Assembly: GCF_040049215.1 (NCBI RefSeq)
Contig: NZ_JBDZDN010000001.1
Span: 496,001-560,000, forward strand
DNA from: Mesorhizobium_K sp040049215
GTDB taxonomy: Bacteria; Pseudomonadota; Alphaproteobacteria; Rhizobiales; Rhizobiaceae
Reading direction: 5' to 3'
Length of the DNA stretch: 64,000 bases
Shown here one piece after another: positions 8,418 to 17,361 of the stretch; positions within the stretch are counted from its first letter, which is position 1; every line of letters starts with the position of its first letter. Under the pieces are notes generated by a model. It searched no databases. It was given only the letters and a program-made list of their open reading frames with translations, and was not told the origin of the DNA. A program made the translations under genes and the position numbers.

Positions 8418-9605
8418 ATGAGCCGACAGCAAAACGTCTCCGCAGTCGTGCCGAAATTCCAGCTTCGATATCTCGCCGTTCAGGCAGGCCTGCTCGCCGG
8501 GATGTTTTTCGCTGGACAGGCGGCGGCGCAGCAGGAGCCGCCGGCCGTGACGGCGGCCAAGCCCGTCGTGAGGGATATCGTCGAGGACGATGAATTCGTC
8601 GGCCGCTTCGAGGCGGTGGACGAGGTTGCGATCCGCGCGCGCGTCGGCGGCTATCTCCAGGAGGTCCACTTCACGGATGGCGCGATCGTCAAGGAAGGCG
8701 ATCTGCTGTTCACCATAGACCAGCGCCCCTTCCAGGCGGCGCACGAGGCGGCAAAATCCCGTGTCGACGTGGCCACCAGCCTGCTCGACTTCACCAAGCT
8801 GCAACTGCAGCGCGCGGAGGAACTCGCAAACAGCGGCAATCTGTCGACCGCCACGCTGGACGACCGGCGGCGCGAAAACCTCGCCGCCGAGGCCGGGTTC
8901 CAGGGCGCGACGGCCGATCTGAGGACCGCGAGCCTCAACCTCGAATTCACCGAGATCAAGGCGCCGCTTTCAGGCCGCATCGACCGCCGCCTCGTCTCGG
9001 TCGGCAATCTCGTGCAACCCGACGCGACGCTCCTCACCACCATCGTGGCGACCGATCCGATCGACTTCTATTTCGACGTCGACGAGCGGCTCTACCTGGC
9101 CTACGCGCAGGACGCGCGCCAGCGCGGCGGCGCCCTGCAGGAAGGCGCGGGTGGGCTCGACGTCACCGTGCGGATCGCCGACCGCAACAACGCCGCCTTC
9201 ACCGGCAAGCTCGACTTCGCGGAGAATCGCATCGATTCCGCGACCGGCACGGTCAGACTGCGCGCGCGCTTCGGCAATCCGGACGGCGTGCTGCAGCCCG
9301 GTCTGTTCGGACGCATCAACGTGCCGGGCTCGCTTCCCTACAAGGGCGTCATGCTTCCCGACGAAGCGATCGGCGCTGACCAGGACCGCCGCATCGTCTA
9401 TGTCGTCGACGCCGAAGGCAATGTCAGCGCCAAGCCGGTGCGGCCGGGACCGCGCAATCACGGCTACCGCGTCATCCGCGAGGGACTGACCGGCGACGAG
9501 ACCGTCATCATCAACGGGCTGATGCGGGTACGGCCGGGCGTCAAGGTGAAGGCGGAGATCGTCACCCTCCCGCCCGAAGCCGAGGGGGCCGGAGCGCCGC
9601 AATGA
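8418..9605 (+). CDS. RND efflux periplasmic adaptor subunit (AcrA/MexA-like)
   Basis: This 395-residue membrane-fusion protein links an RND pump to an outer-membrane channel. A signal sequence covers about residues 1-35, cleaved after GQAAAQ. A lipoyl/barrel-sandwich half follows (AIRARVGGYLQEVHFTDG), then an alpha-hairpin rich in Ala/Leu, the second lipoyl half (EIKAPLSGRIDRRLVSVGNLV), a beta-barrel and a membrane-proximal domain. I chose the ATG preceded by GAGGG; an ATG 20 codons upstream would give a cysteine-rich extension that does not look like a signal peptide. The pump gene overlaps its stop (ATGA). No TetR- or MarR-type regulator or outer-membrane factor gene is adjacent. Confidence 0.93.
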   Translation: MSRQQNVSAVVPKFQLRYLAVQAGLLAGMFFAGQAAAQQEPPAVTAAKPVVRDIVEDDEFVGRFEAVDEVAIRARVGGYLQEVHFTDGAIVKEGDLLFTIDQRPFQAAHEAAKSRVDVATSLLDFTKLQLQRAEELANSGNLSTATLDDRRRENLAAEAGFQGATADLRTASLNLEFTEIKAPLSGRIDRRLVSVGNLVQPDATLLTTIVATDPIDFYFDVDERLYLAYAQDARQRGGALQEGAGGLDVTVRIADRNNAAFTGKLDFAENRIDSATGTVRLRARFGNPDGVLQPGLFGRINVPGSLPYKGVMLPDEAIGADQDRRIVYVVDAEGNVSAKPVRPGPRNHGYRVIREGLTGDETVIINGLMRVRPGVKVKAEIVTLPPEAEGAGAPQ

Positions 9606-12600
9606 ACTTCTCCCATTTCTTCGTCGACAGACCGATCTTCGCATCGGTCCTGTCGATCGTCCTGCTGATCGTCGGCGGCATTGCCTATACCCAGCTGCCG
9701 GTCGCGCAGTATCCTGAGATCGCACCGCCGACAATCGTCGTCCAGGCGAGCTATCCGGGCGCCGACGCCGAGACCGTGGCGGCCACCGTGGCGACGCCCC
9801 TCGAGCAGGAGATCAACGGCGTCGAGGACATGCTCTACATGTCGTCCTATTCGGCGGACGACGGGTCTATGCAGCTCACCATCACCTTCGAACTCGGCAC
9901 TGACCTCGACCAGGCGCAGGTACTGGTGCAGAACCGGGTCGCGACGGCCGAGCCGCGATTGCCCGAGGAGGTGCGCCGGCAGGGCGTCGTCACCAACAAG
10001 AGCTCTCCCGACCTGATGATGGTCGTGCACATGCTGTCGCCCGATGACACATACGACCAGCTCTATGTCTCCAATTATGCGCGCTCGCGCGTGCGCGACA
10101 TCCTGCTGCGCCTCGACGGCGTCGGAAACCTCATTATCTTCGGAGAGCGCGAGTATTCGCTGCGCATCTGGCTCGATCCGGAGAAGCTTTCAGCACTTGG
10201 GATGACGTCGGGCGACGTCGTTCAGGCGCTGCGTGAGCAGAACGTTCAGGTCTCGGGCGGCTCGATCGGCGCGCCCCCCAACGATACCGGCACGGCCTTC
10301 CAGTACACCGTCACCACGCAGGGCCGATTCGAGGACGCGCGCGATTTTCGCTATGTCATCGTGAAGGCGACCGAGGACGGACGGCTGATCACGCTACGGG
10401 ATGTCGCGCGCATCGAGCTCGGTGCCAAGGACTACGTCACCAACTCCTACCTCAACGGCAAGAACGCGGTGGCGCTCGGCATCTTCCAGAGGCCGGGCAC
10501 CAATGCCCTCGCCTCAGCAGACGAGATCAAGGCGACAATCGCGGAGCTCGCCAAGGATTTTCCGCCCGGGCTCGCCTACGACATCGTCTACAACCCGACC
10601 GAATTCATCGCCGAATCGATCAACGAAGTCTACAAGACGATCCTCGAGGCGATCGTGCTCGTCGTCATCGTCATCATCGTCTTCCTGCAGTCCTGGCGCA
10701 TGGCGATCGTACCGATCGTGGCGATACCGGTTTCGCTGATCGGCACCCTGGCGGTGCTCTTCGCGCTCGGCTTCTCGCTCAACATGCTCACGCTGTTCGG
10801 CCTGGTGCTGGCGATCGGCATCGTGGTCGACGACGCGATCGTCGTGGTCGAGAACGTCGAGCGCAACATCCGTCTCGGTTTCGATCCCAAGAGCGCAGCG
10901 CATCGCACGATGGACGAGGTCGGAACCGCGGTCATCGCGATTTCGCTCGTGTTGATCTCGGTTTTCGTGCCGACGGCGTTCATTCCCGGCATCACCGGTC
11001 AGTTCTACCTTCAGTTCGCGATCACCATCGCGGTCGCTACCGCGATCTCGGCGTTGAACTCGCTGACGCTGTCGCCGGCGCTCGCCGCCGTGCTCTTCAA
11101 GCCGCATGACGCGCATGCGGCGCCGCCACGCTTCTGGCCAGCACGGGTGGGGCGCGCTTTCGCCGACGGCTTCAACAATGGCTTCGAGAGGATGGCCTCG
11201 GCCTATGCGCGGCTCGTCCGCTTTCTCGTCGGCACCTGGACGGCGCTGCTTGCCATGCTCGCCGTCTTCGGCGCCCTCCTCTATGGCACGGTGTACATGG
11301 CCCAGACGGTGCCGACCGGCTTCATCCCGACGCTCGACCAGGGCTATGCGATCGTCGTCGTGCAATTGCCGGACGGCGCCTCGCTATCGCGAACCGATGC
11401 CGTGGTGCGCAAGGCGTCCGAGATCATCCGCAGCACGCCGGGCGTGAAGGACGCGGTCGCCTTTGCCGGCTTCTCCGGCGCCACCTTCACCAACGCCAGC
11501 AATGCCGGCGTTATCTTCGCTGCTTTCGACTCGTTCGAGCATCGGCTGGCCGCCGGCCAGTCGGCGGACCAGATCATCGGCACGCTGTTCGGCTCGCTGC
11601 AGTCGATCCAGGAGGCCTTCATAATCGCCGTGCCGCCCCCGCCGGTGCCCGGCGTCGGCAATTCGGGCGGCTTCAAGATGCAATTGCAGGAGCGCAACAG
11701 CGCCGACATGCGTCCAATCCTGCAACTCGCCTACGAAATCGTCGGCAAGGCCAACCAGACGCCCGGGCTGTTCGGCGTGTTCACCACCTTCTCGGCGTCG
11801 AGCCCGCAATTCTTCCTGCAGATCGATCGCGACAAGGCGCGCATTCTCAATGTCGAGATACCGCAGATATTCGAGACGCTGTCGATCAATCTCGGCACGG
11901 CCTATGTCAACGACTTCAACGCCTTCGGTCGCGTCTACCAGGTGCAGGCGCAGGCCGACCAGCAGTTCCGCATCGACCGAGACGACATTCTGAGGCTCAA
12001 GGTTCGCTCGGCCAACGGTGCGCTGGTGCCGCTCGGCACGCTGGTCGAGATCCGCGACGTCGCGGGACCGACCCTGGTCCAGCGCTACAACATGTACGTC
12101 TCCGTGCCGGTGCAGGGCAACGCCGCGCCCGGCGTCTCCAGCGGCGACGCGCTGACCAAGATGGAGGAGATCGCGGCCCAGACCCTGCCGCAGGGTACGT
12201 CCTTCGAGTGGACGGAGTTGGCCCTGCAAGAGAGGCAGACGGGAAACACCGCCATCTTCATCTTCGGCCTGTCGGTGCTGTTCGTGTTCCTCGCGCTTGC
12301 GGCTCAGTACGAAAGCTGGACGATGCCGTTCGCCATCATCCTGGTGGTGCCCCTCGGCGTGCTCGCGGCTTTGCTTGGCGTGGCCTTCCGGGGGCTCGAC
12401 AACAACGTGCTCGTACAGATCGGCCTCGTCGTGCTGATCGGGCTGGCGGCCAAGAACGCCATCCTGATCGTCGAGTTCGCCAGGCAGGCGCAGGAGCGCG
12501 GCGAAACGGTCGTGGAAGCCGTCGCCGAGGCGTGCAGGCTGCGGCTCAGGCCCATCCTGATGACCGCCTTCGCCTTCATCCTCGGCGTCGTGCCGCTGGT

Positions 12601-12781
12601 GATCGCGACCGGCCCCGGCGCCGAGATGCGCCGCTCGCTCGGCACCGCCGTCTTTTCCGGCATGCTCGGCGTGACCATCGTCGGCCTGTTCCTGACGCCC
12701 GTCTTCTACGTCGTGTTGAGGCGGCTGTTTCCCGTGCGCGTGAGGCCGGGCGAACCGGTAATCGAAAGCCATCCCGGATAG
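9602..12781 (+). CDS. RND efflux transporter permease, HAE1 family (AcrB/MexB-like)
   Basis: This 1059-residue inner-membrane proton-driven multidrug pump has the usual two-fold architecture: TM1 at about residues 10-30, a large periplasmic loop, TM2-6, a second large loop and TM7-12. The proton-relay aspartate pair is seen in TM4 (GIVVDDAIVVVENV, about residue 408), and the TM10 lysine in GLAAKNAILIVEFARQ (about residue 949). Length matches the family. It is translationally coupled to the adaptor gene. Substrate range cannot be deduced, and the outer-membrane partner must be encoded elsewhere. Confidence 0.95.
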   Translation: MNFSHFFVDRPIFASVLSIVLLIVGGIAYTQLPVAQYPEIAPPTIVVQASYPGADAETVAATVATPLEQEINGVEDMLYMSSYSADDGSMQLTITFELGTDLDQAQVLVQNRVATAEPRLPEEVRRQGVVTNKSSPDLMMVVHMLSPDDTYDQLYVSNYARSRVRDILLRLDGVGNLIIFGEREYSLRIWLDPEKLSALGMTSGDVVQALREQNVQVSGGSIGAPPNDTGTAFQYTVTTQGRFEDARDFRYVIVKATEDGRLITLRDVARIELGAKDYVTNSYLNGKNAVALGIFQRPGTNALASADEIKATIAELAKDFPPGLAYDIVYNPTEFIAESINEVYKTILEAIVLVVIVIIVFLQSWRMAIVPIVAIPVSLIGTLAVLFALGFSLNMLTLFGLVLAIGIVVDDAIVVVENVERNIRLGFDPKSAAHRTMDEVGTAVIAISLVLISVFVPTAFIPGITGQFYLQFAITIAVATAISALNSLTLSPALAAVLFKPHDAHAAPPRFWPARVGRAFADGFNNGFERMASAYARLVRFLVGTWTALLAMLAVFGALLYGTVYMAQTVPTGFIPTLDQGYAIVVVQLPDGASLSRTDAVVRKASEIIRSTPGVKDAVAFAGFSGATFTNASNAGVIFAAFDSFEHRLAAGQSADQIIGTLFGSLQSIQEAFIIAVPPPPVPGVGNSGGFKMQLQERNSADMRPILQLAYEIVGKANQTPGLFGVFTTFSASSPQFFLQIDRDKARILNVEIPQIFETLSINLGTAYVNDFNAFGRVYQVQAQADQQFRIDRDDILRLKVRSANGALVPLGTLVEIRDVAGPTLVQRYNMYVSVPVQGNAAPGVSSGDALTKMEEIAAQTLPQGTSFEWTELALQERQTGNTAIFIFGLSVLFVFLALAAQYESWTMPFAIILVVPLGVLAALLGVAFRGLDNNVLVQIGLVVLIGLAAKNAILIVEFARQAQERGETVVEAVAEACRLRLRPILMTAFAFILGVVPLVIATGPGAEMRRSLGTAVFSGMLGVTIVGLFLTPVFYVVLRRLFPVRVRPGEPVIESHPG

Positions 12782-13171
12782 GGCGCATGGGCGGGATTTC
12801 GCAATAATATCAGTAATTTGTTTTTTCTCAGCAATCCAGGATTGCATTGCGGAATATTACATTAGCGGACGCTGCATGAACTCCGGCTTAACCATATGGT
12901 GCGATGACGTAATAGCGTCGGGTCGCCTGGCGTGATCCGATCCCTTCGCGGTGGACCACCCTCCGCATGGCCGGCGCCGCCCACTCCCAAGCCCCCAGCT
13001 AGGCGCCGGCCCTCGGCGGGGCGCTTCTCCTTCCAATGCAAGCGCGGCCATTTGGCGGCCTCCGCTTTAGCGGTTTGCTCACCGTGCCGGGGAAACTCGC
13101 TAGCGCTTGCGACTTCGCGGTTTGCCAAAGCACTGCATCTGTTAAGCTGCCGCATCTTGGCGGAGGCGGCG
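12782..13171. other. Intergenic region, no convincing gene
   Basis: These 390 bases hold no supported gene. The first 100 bases are markedly A/T-rich for this genome and include a single TTAACCAT half-site near 12889. The remainder is GC-rich with short imperfect inverted repeats (for example around GGCGCCGG at 13001-13008). An antisense reading frame runs through it, but it lacks a recognisable start and looks compositional. The cupin promoter must lie in the last part. Confidence 0.5.
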
Positions 13172-13606
13172 ATGCGTAAAATTCTCGTGGTTGCGGCGTT
13201 GTTCCTGGCAGGCGCCTCTTTCACGGCGGCCTATGCGCTGGACAGCGGCGCTGCCGCGCCGGTGGTGGTGACGCCGGTGAAGTCGACCAGCGTGACCTCG
13301 ACTGGCCAGGCCATCGTGCTGCCGCAGGGCGATGTCGAGGTGACGGCCTCGATTTTCGAGATTGCGCCGGGTGCGAAGCTGCCGGTCCACAAGCATCCGT
13401 TCCCGCGCTACGCCTATGTGCTTGCCGGCACGCTCAAGGTGACCAGCGCCGAAACCGGCAAGAGCGATACGTTCAAGGCCGGCGACTTCATCGTCGAGAT
13501 GATCGACCAATGGCATTGGGGAACCAACATCGGCGCCGACCAAGTCAAGCTGCTGGTCGTCGACCAGGTCGTTGCTGGCTCACAATCGACGGTCTTGAAG
13601 CAGTAG
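13172..13606 (+). CDS. Secreted cupin-domain protein
   Basis: This 144-residue protein has a Sec-type signal peptide (about residues 1-22, ending in AAYA) followed by a single cupin barrel. The first cupin motif is seen as LPVHKHPFPRYAYVLAG, with histidines placed for metal binding, and the second as GDFIVEMIDQWHWGTN. I chose the ATG with GGAGG five bases upstream, because the longer frame has no plausible leader. Exported cupins of this size occur in many proteobacteria without a defined function. It stands alone, convergent with the racemase-fusion gene. Confidence 0.8.
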   Translation: MRKILVVAALFLAGASFTAAYALDSGAAAPVVVTPVKSTSVTSTGQAIVLPQGDVEVTASIFEIAPGAKLPVHKHPFPRYAYVLAGTLKVTSAETGKSDTFKAGDFIVEMIDQWHWGTNIGADQVKLLVVDQVVAGSQSTVLKQ

Positions 13607-13631
13607 GCCTGCGAAGAGGCTTTGCTCGATC

Positions 13632-15458
13632 CTACAATATCCGCTTGCCGAAGGCGGACATAACAAAGCTCAGCGTCTCCGCCGTGACACGCTCGTCGAG
13701 CGAGGCGGTCAGCCCCGACACGTCCATCGAGATCATGCCGGCGCTCAGCGCTATCAGTTCCATTGCCTGATGCGTCTCGCGCACCGTCATGCCGCCGGAG
13801 CCTTCGGCCCAGCCCGATATTTCGGTCGCCGCAGGCGTATAGCTGACGTGGAATCCGACGGTGCCCCTGGTAGCGATCCTTATCGCCTCGCGCATGACGT
13901 CGCGCATACCCATCGCGTCAATGTCGGCCATGGTGAAGACAGTCACGCGCGACTGCTTCAGCACGGCGGCCTCGGCAGGGCTTGCCTCGCGCAGGCCGAG
14001 CAGCACGACGTTCTCCGGCGAGAGCTGCGGCTGCAGCGGGCCTTTCTCGTCCATCCGCCCGAGCGCCTGCGACAGCACCGAATTTTCCATTGCCGCTCCG
14101 GCGGCATCGCGCTGCATTTCGAGTGCTGCCCTGGAATCGATTCGGATCAGTCCGAGCGAATGCGTCTCGCCCACCGTCGCGGCGAGCGCCGAAAGCGCGA
14201 TCCGCCTGTCCCCACCGGCCGACAGCCGCATCAGTCCCGCAGGCAACCGCGCGGCATCACCCGGCTCGACGACGTCGTACTCCATCGCCTCCAGCCGCGC
14301 GCCGACACCCTGCTTCGCCAGCACGGCCGCGGCCCGGCGGTCGGCGACGATCTGCACCATCTTCCGGCGCGGCGCGATCTCGACGTCGTGCATCGGCACT
14401 TTCTCGACATATTCCGAGGTCATGGCGGAAAGCATGGCTCCGTAGCTCATGCGGAAGGAAACGCGATCACCGACCCCGACAGGCGGATCGGCGTCGTTCA
14501 CATCCATCACCAGGTGGTCGCTCGACGCACCGAGTACTCTCGTGCCCTTGTGGATCGGCGTCAGCCCCTCGACGAGCACGTCCTCGCGGCCGATATTGGC
14601 GATCGCGCGCAACCGGTCGCCCTCATCGGGGAAATAGGGCTGGTTGCCGAAGGCGTCGTAGCCCGACTGGCCGATCGGCCGCGACGGTTTTTTCTTCACC
14701 TCGATGACATCCGCCGTCAGCCGGCACGCGTCGAATTCAAGCGCTTCCCACGGTTGTTCGCGGAACGTCTCTATCCCGCCCTGCAGGATCGCCTCGCCAA
14801 CCCTCAGATTGTTGATGCCTGCGGGCAGCGTGCCATCGAGCAGCAATTGCAGCGACGAAGACGCGCCGCCGGAAACGAAGTCGAGGCTGATGCCCGCAAG
14901 CCGCTCGATCTTGTAGGCGTGGGCGACGAGCTGGCCGAGATTGTCCGGCGTCGGCATGATGGCGCCAAAGCAGCCGAGATTGGTGCCTATGCCGGCGATC
15001 CGCACGCCCTTCAGCTCGAGCGTCTGCTCGACGGTCGGCAGGAGGTCGTTCGGCCAGATACCCTCGCGCAGGTCGCCGAGGTCGACCATCAGCATGATGT
15101 CGTGCACTTTGCCCATGCGCTCGGCGATGCGCGAGATCTCGCGGATGATGGCGAGCTCCGACTGCAGGCTGATATCGACCGACCGCACCACCTCCTCGGC
15201 TCGGGCGACCGGCGGGCTGCGCAACAGCATGATCGGCGCGGCTATGCCGCTGTCGCGCAGCCGGCGGATGTTTTCGAAGCGCGATTCGGCCAACCCGACG
15301 ACGCCGCCGCGCAGCATGGCGCGCGCCACCTGTGGCATGCCGCAGGTGCCCTTGGTGACACCGAACACCTTGACGCCTGCCTCAGCGCACCGTGCGGCGA
15401 CGACGCGCGCATTGCGCTCGATGCGGCCCAGATCGATGGCGACTTCCGGTCCTGACAT
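13632..15458 (-). CDS. PLP-dependent racemase (ornithine/alanine racemase-like) fused to a degenerate arginase-fold domain
   Basis: This protein has 608 residues in two parts. Residues 1 to about 375 form an alanine-racemase/ornithine-racemase PLP barrel: the Schiff-base lysine is K36 in GVTKGTCG, and AESRFENI, GIGTNLGCFG and SGGASSSLQ match the ornithine racemase type. The last ~220 residues align along their length with arginase/agmatinase: AGGDRRIALSALAAT (arginase GGDHS...), LGLIRIDSRAALE (...DAHGD), ENVVLLGLRE, FTMADIDAMGM, HVSYTPAATE (...SLDLDGLD) and GMTVRETHQAMELI. All but one of the metal-binding residues are replaced, so that domain should not be an active arginase. I chose the ATG preceded by GAG; a TTG 19 codons upstream is possible. 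The racemase substrate is probably a basic amino acid, by inference. Confidence 0.85.
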   Translation of the reverse strand: MSGPEVAIDLGRIERNARVVAARCAEAGVKVFGVTKGTCGMPQVARAMLRGGVVGLAESRFENIRRLRDSGIAAPIMLLRSPPVARAEEVVRSVDISLQSELAIIREISRIAERMGKVHDIMLMVDLGDLREGIWPNDLLPTVEQTLELKGVRIAGIGTNLGCFGAIMPTPDNLGQLVAHAYKIERLAGISLDFVSGGASSSLQLLLDGTLPAGINNLRVGEAILQGGIETFREQPWEALEFDACRLTADVIEVKKKPSRPIGQSGYDAFGNQPYFPDEGDRLRAIANIGREDVLVEGLTPIHKGTRVLGASSDHLVMDVNDADPPVGVGDRVSFRMSYGAMLSAMTSEYVEKVPMHDVEIAPRRKMVQIVADRRAAAVLAKQGVGARLEAMEYDVVEPGDAARLPAGLMRLSAGGDRRIALSALAATVGETHSLGLIRIDSRAALEMQRDAAGAAMENSVLSQALGRMDEKGPLQPQLSPENVVLLGLREASPAEAAVLKQSRVTVFTMADIDAMGMRDVMREAIRIATRGTVGFHVSYTPAATEISGWAEGSGGMTVRETHQAMELIALSAGMISMDVSGLTASLDERVTAETLSFVMSAFGKRIL

Positions 15459-15614
15459 AGAAATCTCAAAAGGTGTGTTGCTGCCGGACAACCTCCCCGG
15501 CGCCTTCGGCAGCAATGAAGCAGCAGTCGGCGCAGGACGGCAAGAGCAGCCGCCGCGGAATGGTGGCGCCAGATGGTTCTGGATTCATTCAGCCGATTTT
15601 GCTAGCGAGCCGGC

Positions 15615-17258
15615 ATGAAAAACCGTTTGCCGCCAACCTGGTCCAAACATCTTAGGACTGCCCAGGGCTCGGCCTCCAAGCCGCCAGTCCACGGCCCGAC
15701 AGACGACCAACTGCTCAGCCAGGCGGTCGCTTTTCGCGAGCGCGGGCAGTTCCGCGAAGCCGAACAACTGTGCGTAAAGATTCTGCAATCCAATCCACAC
15801 CATCCGCAAGCGCTCTATCTGGCCGGAACGCTGGCATTCGACAGCGATCAAACCGACCTCGCCATTTTGTATCTCAAGAAGGCGGTCAAAGAGAAACCCA
15901 AAGATCCCTATTTCAACCTCGCTCTCGCCGCTTCCTACGAAAAGGCAGTTGACTACGAACTAGCGGTGCAGTCGTTCCATCGTGCGCTGGCGGCAAAGCC
16001 GAATCTCGTCGGGGCGCTTTGCGGCCTCGGGATGACCCATGTCAAGGCCGGCAACGCGGAACTCGCCTTGCCCTTTTTCGAGAAGGCGCTCCGGATCGAC
16101 GCCGACTTCAAGGGGGTTAGGATAGGCTACGCCGATGCGCTTACCAGCCTTGGCCGCATGGACGAGGCAGCGGCCTATCTCAAGGAAGCCATCGCTCGGC
16201 GCGCATACATGCCCGCTGCCTACCGCGCCCTGGCCGCCTCAATCAAATTTACCCGTGAGCCCCCCGAACTCAAATCGATCATCGCCGAATTGGCCAATCC
16301 GGCGCTTGCTCCTGTTGAAGCGACGCATCTTCACCAGGCGGCCGGCAAGATACTCAACGACCTCAAGCGTTACGACGAAGCGGTCGATCATTTCCAGCAG
16401 GCCAAGCAGGTTGCCGGACGCGACTACGATGTCGCGGCTTATCGCCGTTGGGTCGACGCCATGATTGACCTGTTCAGCCCCTTATTGCTGAAAGCGAAGA
16501 CCGGCCTCGGTGATCCATCGGAAGTCCCTGTCTTCATCCTCGGAATGCCGCGATCCGGAACGACTCTCACCGAGCAGATTTGCGCCAGCCACCCGAGCGT
16601 CCACGGCGCCGGGGAAATCTCCAAGATGTGGCACCTCGCCATGTCCATCGGTCTCTCCCGCGCGTCGGTCGGAGCCTTTGGCGAATCTGTCCTGGCCATG
16701 GGCAAGGATCGATCCCGCGCCTTGGCAGCGGACTATCTCCGTTTCGTGCGGAAGTCATCTCCCGGCGCTCTGCGCGTTACCGACAAACTGACTCACAATT
16801 TCGAGCTGATCGGCCTCATCGCGCTGATCCTACCCAATGCACGCATCATCAACTGTCGCCGCGACCCTATCGACAACTGTGTCTCGTGCTTCACGACCCC
16901 CGATTTCAACGACAAGCACGGCTACAATGCGGATCTCGCCAAGCTCGGCCTCTACTACCGGGAGTACGACCGCCTGATGCGCCACTGGAACGCGATCCTG
17001 CCCGGTCGTATCCACGAGGTCCGCTACGAAGCGATGATCGCCGACCCCGAGGTCGAAACCCGGCGCCTGATCGACCGTCTCGGTCTACCCTGGGATGACG
17101 CTTGCCTGCGCTTCAATGAAAGCAATCGCACAGTCGCGACCCCGAGCCGCTGGCAGGTTCGCCAACCCGTCTACAAAACCTCGGTGAAGCGCTGGAAGAA
17201 TTACGAGCACAAGATCCAGCCGCTGATCGAGGCACTCGGCGACCTTGCGGAGGTCTAG
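15615..17258 (+). CDS. TPR-domain sulfotransferase, copy 1
   Basis: This 547-residue cytosolic protein has TPR-like helical repeats in the N-terminal half (about residues 30-280; for example the repeat around FREAEQLCVKILQSNPHH) and a PAPS-dependent sulfotransferase domain after it. The 5'-phosphosulfate loop is GMPRSGTTLTEQICASHP (about residue 308), and the 3'-phosphate-binding region is NCRRDPIDNCVSCF (about residue 415). The acceptor is unknown; the family modifies carbohydrates, lipids or proteins. The gene is paired with a 546-residue paralogue directly downstream in the same orientation, and 70 bases of dadA remnant follow its stop. It is divergent from the racemase-fusion gene, sharing a 156-base promoter region. 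Confidence 0.88.
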   Translation: MKNRLPPTWSKHLRTAQGSASKPPVHGPTDDQLLSQAVAFRERGQFREAEQLCVKILQSNPHHPQALYLAGTLAFDSDQTDLAILYLKKAVKEKPKDPYFNLALAASYEKAVDYELAVQSFHRALAAKPNLVGALCGLGMTHVKAGNAELALPFFEKALRIDADFKGVRIGYADALTSLGRMDEAAAYLKEAIARRAYMPAAYRALAASIKFTREPPELKSIIAELANPALAPVEATHLHQAAGKILNDLKRYDEAVDHFQQAKQVAGRDYDVAAYRRWVDAMIDLFSPLLLKAKTGLGDPSEVPVFILGMPRSGTTLTEQICASHPSVHGAGEISKMWHLAMSIGLSRASVGAFGESVLAMGKDRSRALAADYLRFVRKSSPGALRVTDKLTHNFELIGLIALILPNARIINCRRDPIDNCVSCFTTPDFNDKHGYNADLAKLGLYYREYDRLMRHWNAILPGRIHEVRYEAMIADPEVETRRLIDRLGLPWDDACLRFNESNRTVATPSRWQVRQPVYKTSVKRWKNYEHKIQPLIEALGDLAEV

Positions 17259-17324
17259 CCTCGTAGAGCAGCCCCTGCGGGTCGATTTCAGGCTCGCGGC
17301 CGGCGACGATGTCGGCAAGTTCGA
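17255..17324 (-). pseudogene. Remnant of a dadA 3' end between the sulfotransferase copies
   Basis: Read leftwards, this stretch encodes ELADIVAGREPEIDPQGLLY, closely matching the C-terminal FLADLVAGRKPEIDPAGLLY of the intact dadA 1.7 kb to the right. One base is missing just before the expected TAG, which therefore sits out of frame. In both copies the dadA stop region overlaps the stop codon of the opposing sulfotransferase gene. It is a duplication scar, not a gene. Confidence 0.85.
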
Positions 17325-17361
17325 TCTGGATTCATCGGGCCAATTTTGCTAGCGAGCCCGC

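Noticed and set aside
12862..13224. A 120-codon leftward frame in the gap before the cupin gene
   Set aside because: No good start, overlaps the cupin signal-peptide coding region, and composition resembles antisense noise.
13770..15455. A 561-codon rightward open frame opposite the racemase-fusion gene
   Set aside because: The opposite strand encodes a clear PLP enzyme; the rightward frame is rich in Arg/His/Asp/Gln, as expected from the antisense of GC-rich codons, and shows no domain.
13632..15458. Reading the C-terminal half of the fusion as an active arginase
   Set aside because: The metal-binding residues of all three arginase motifs are substituted except one aspartate.
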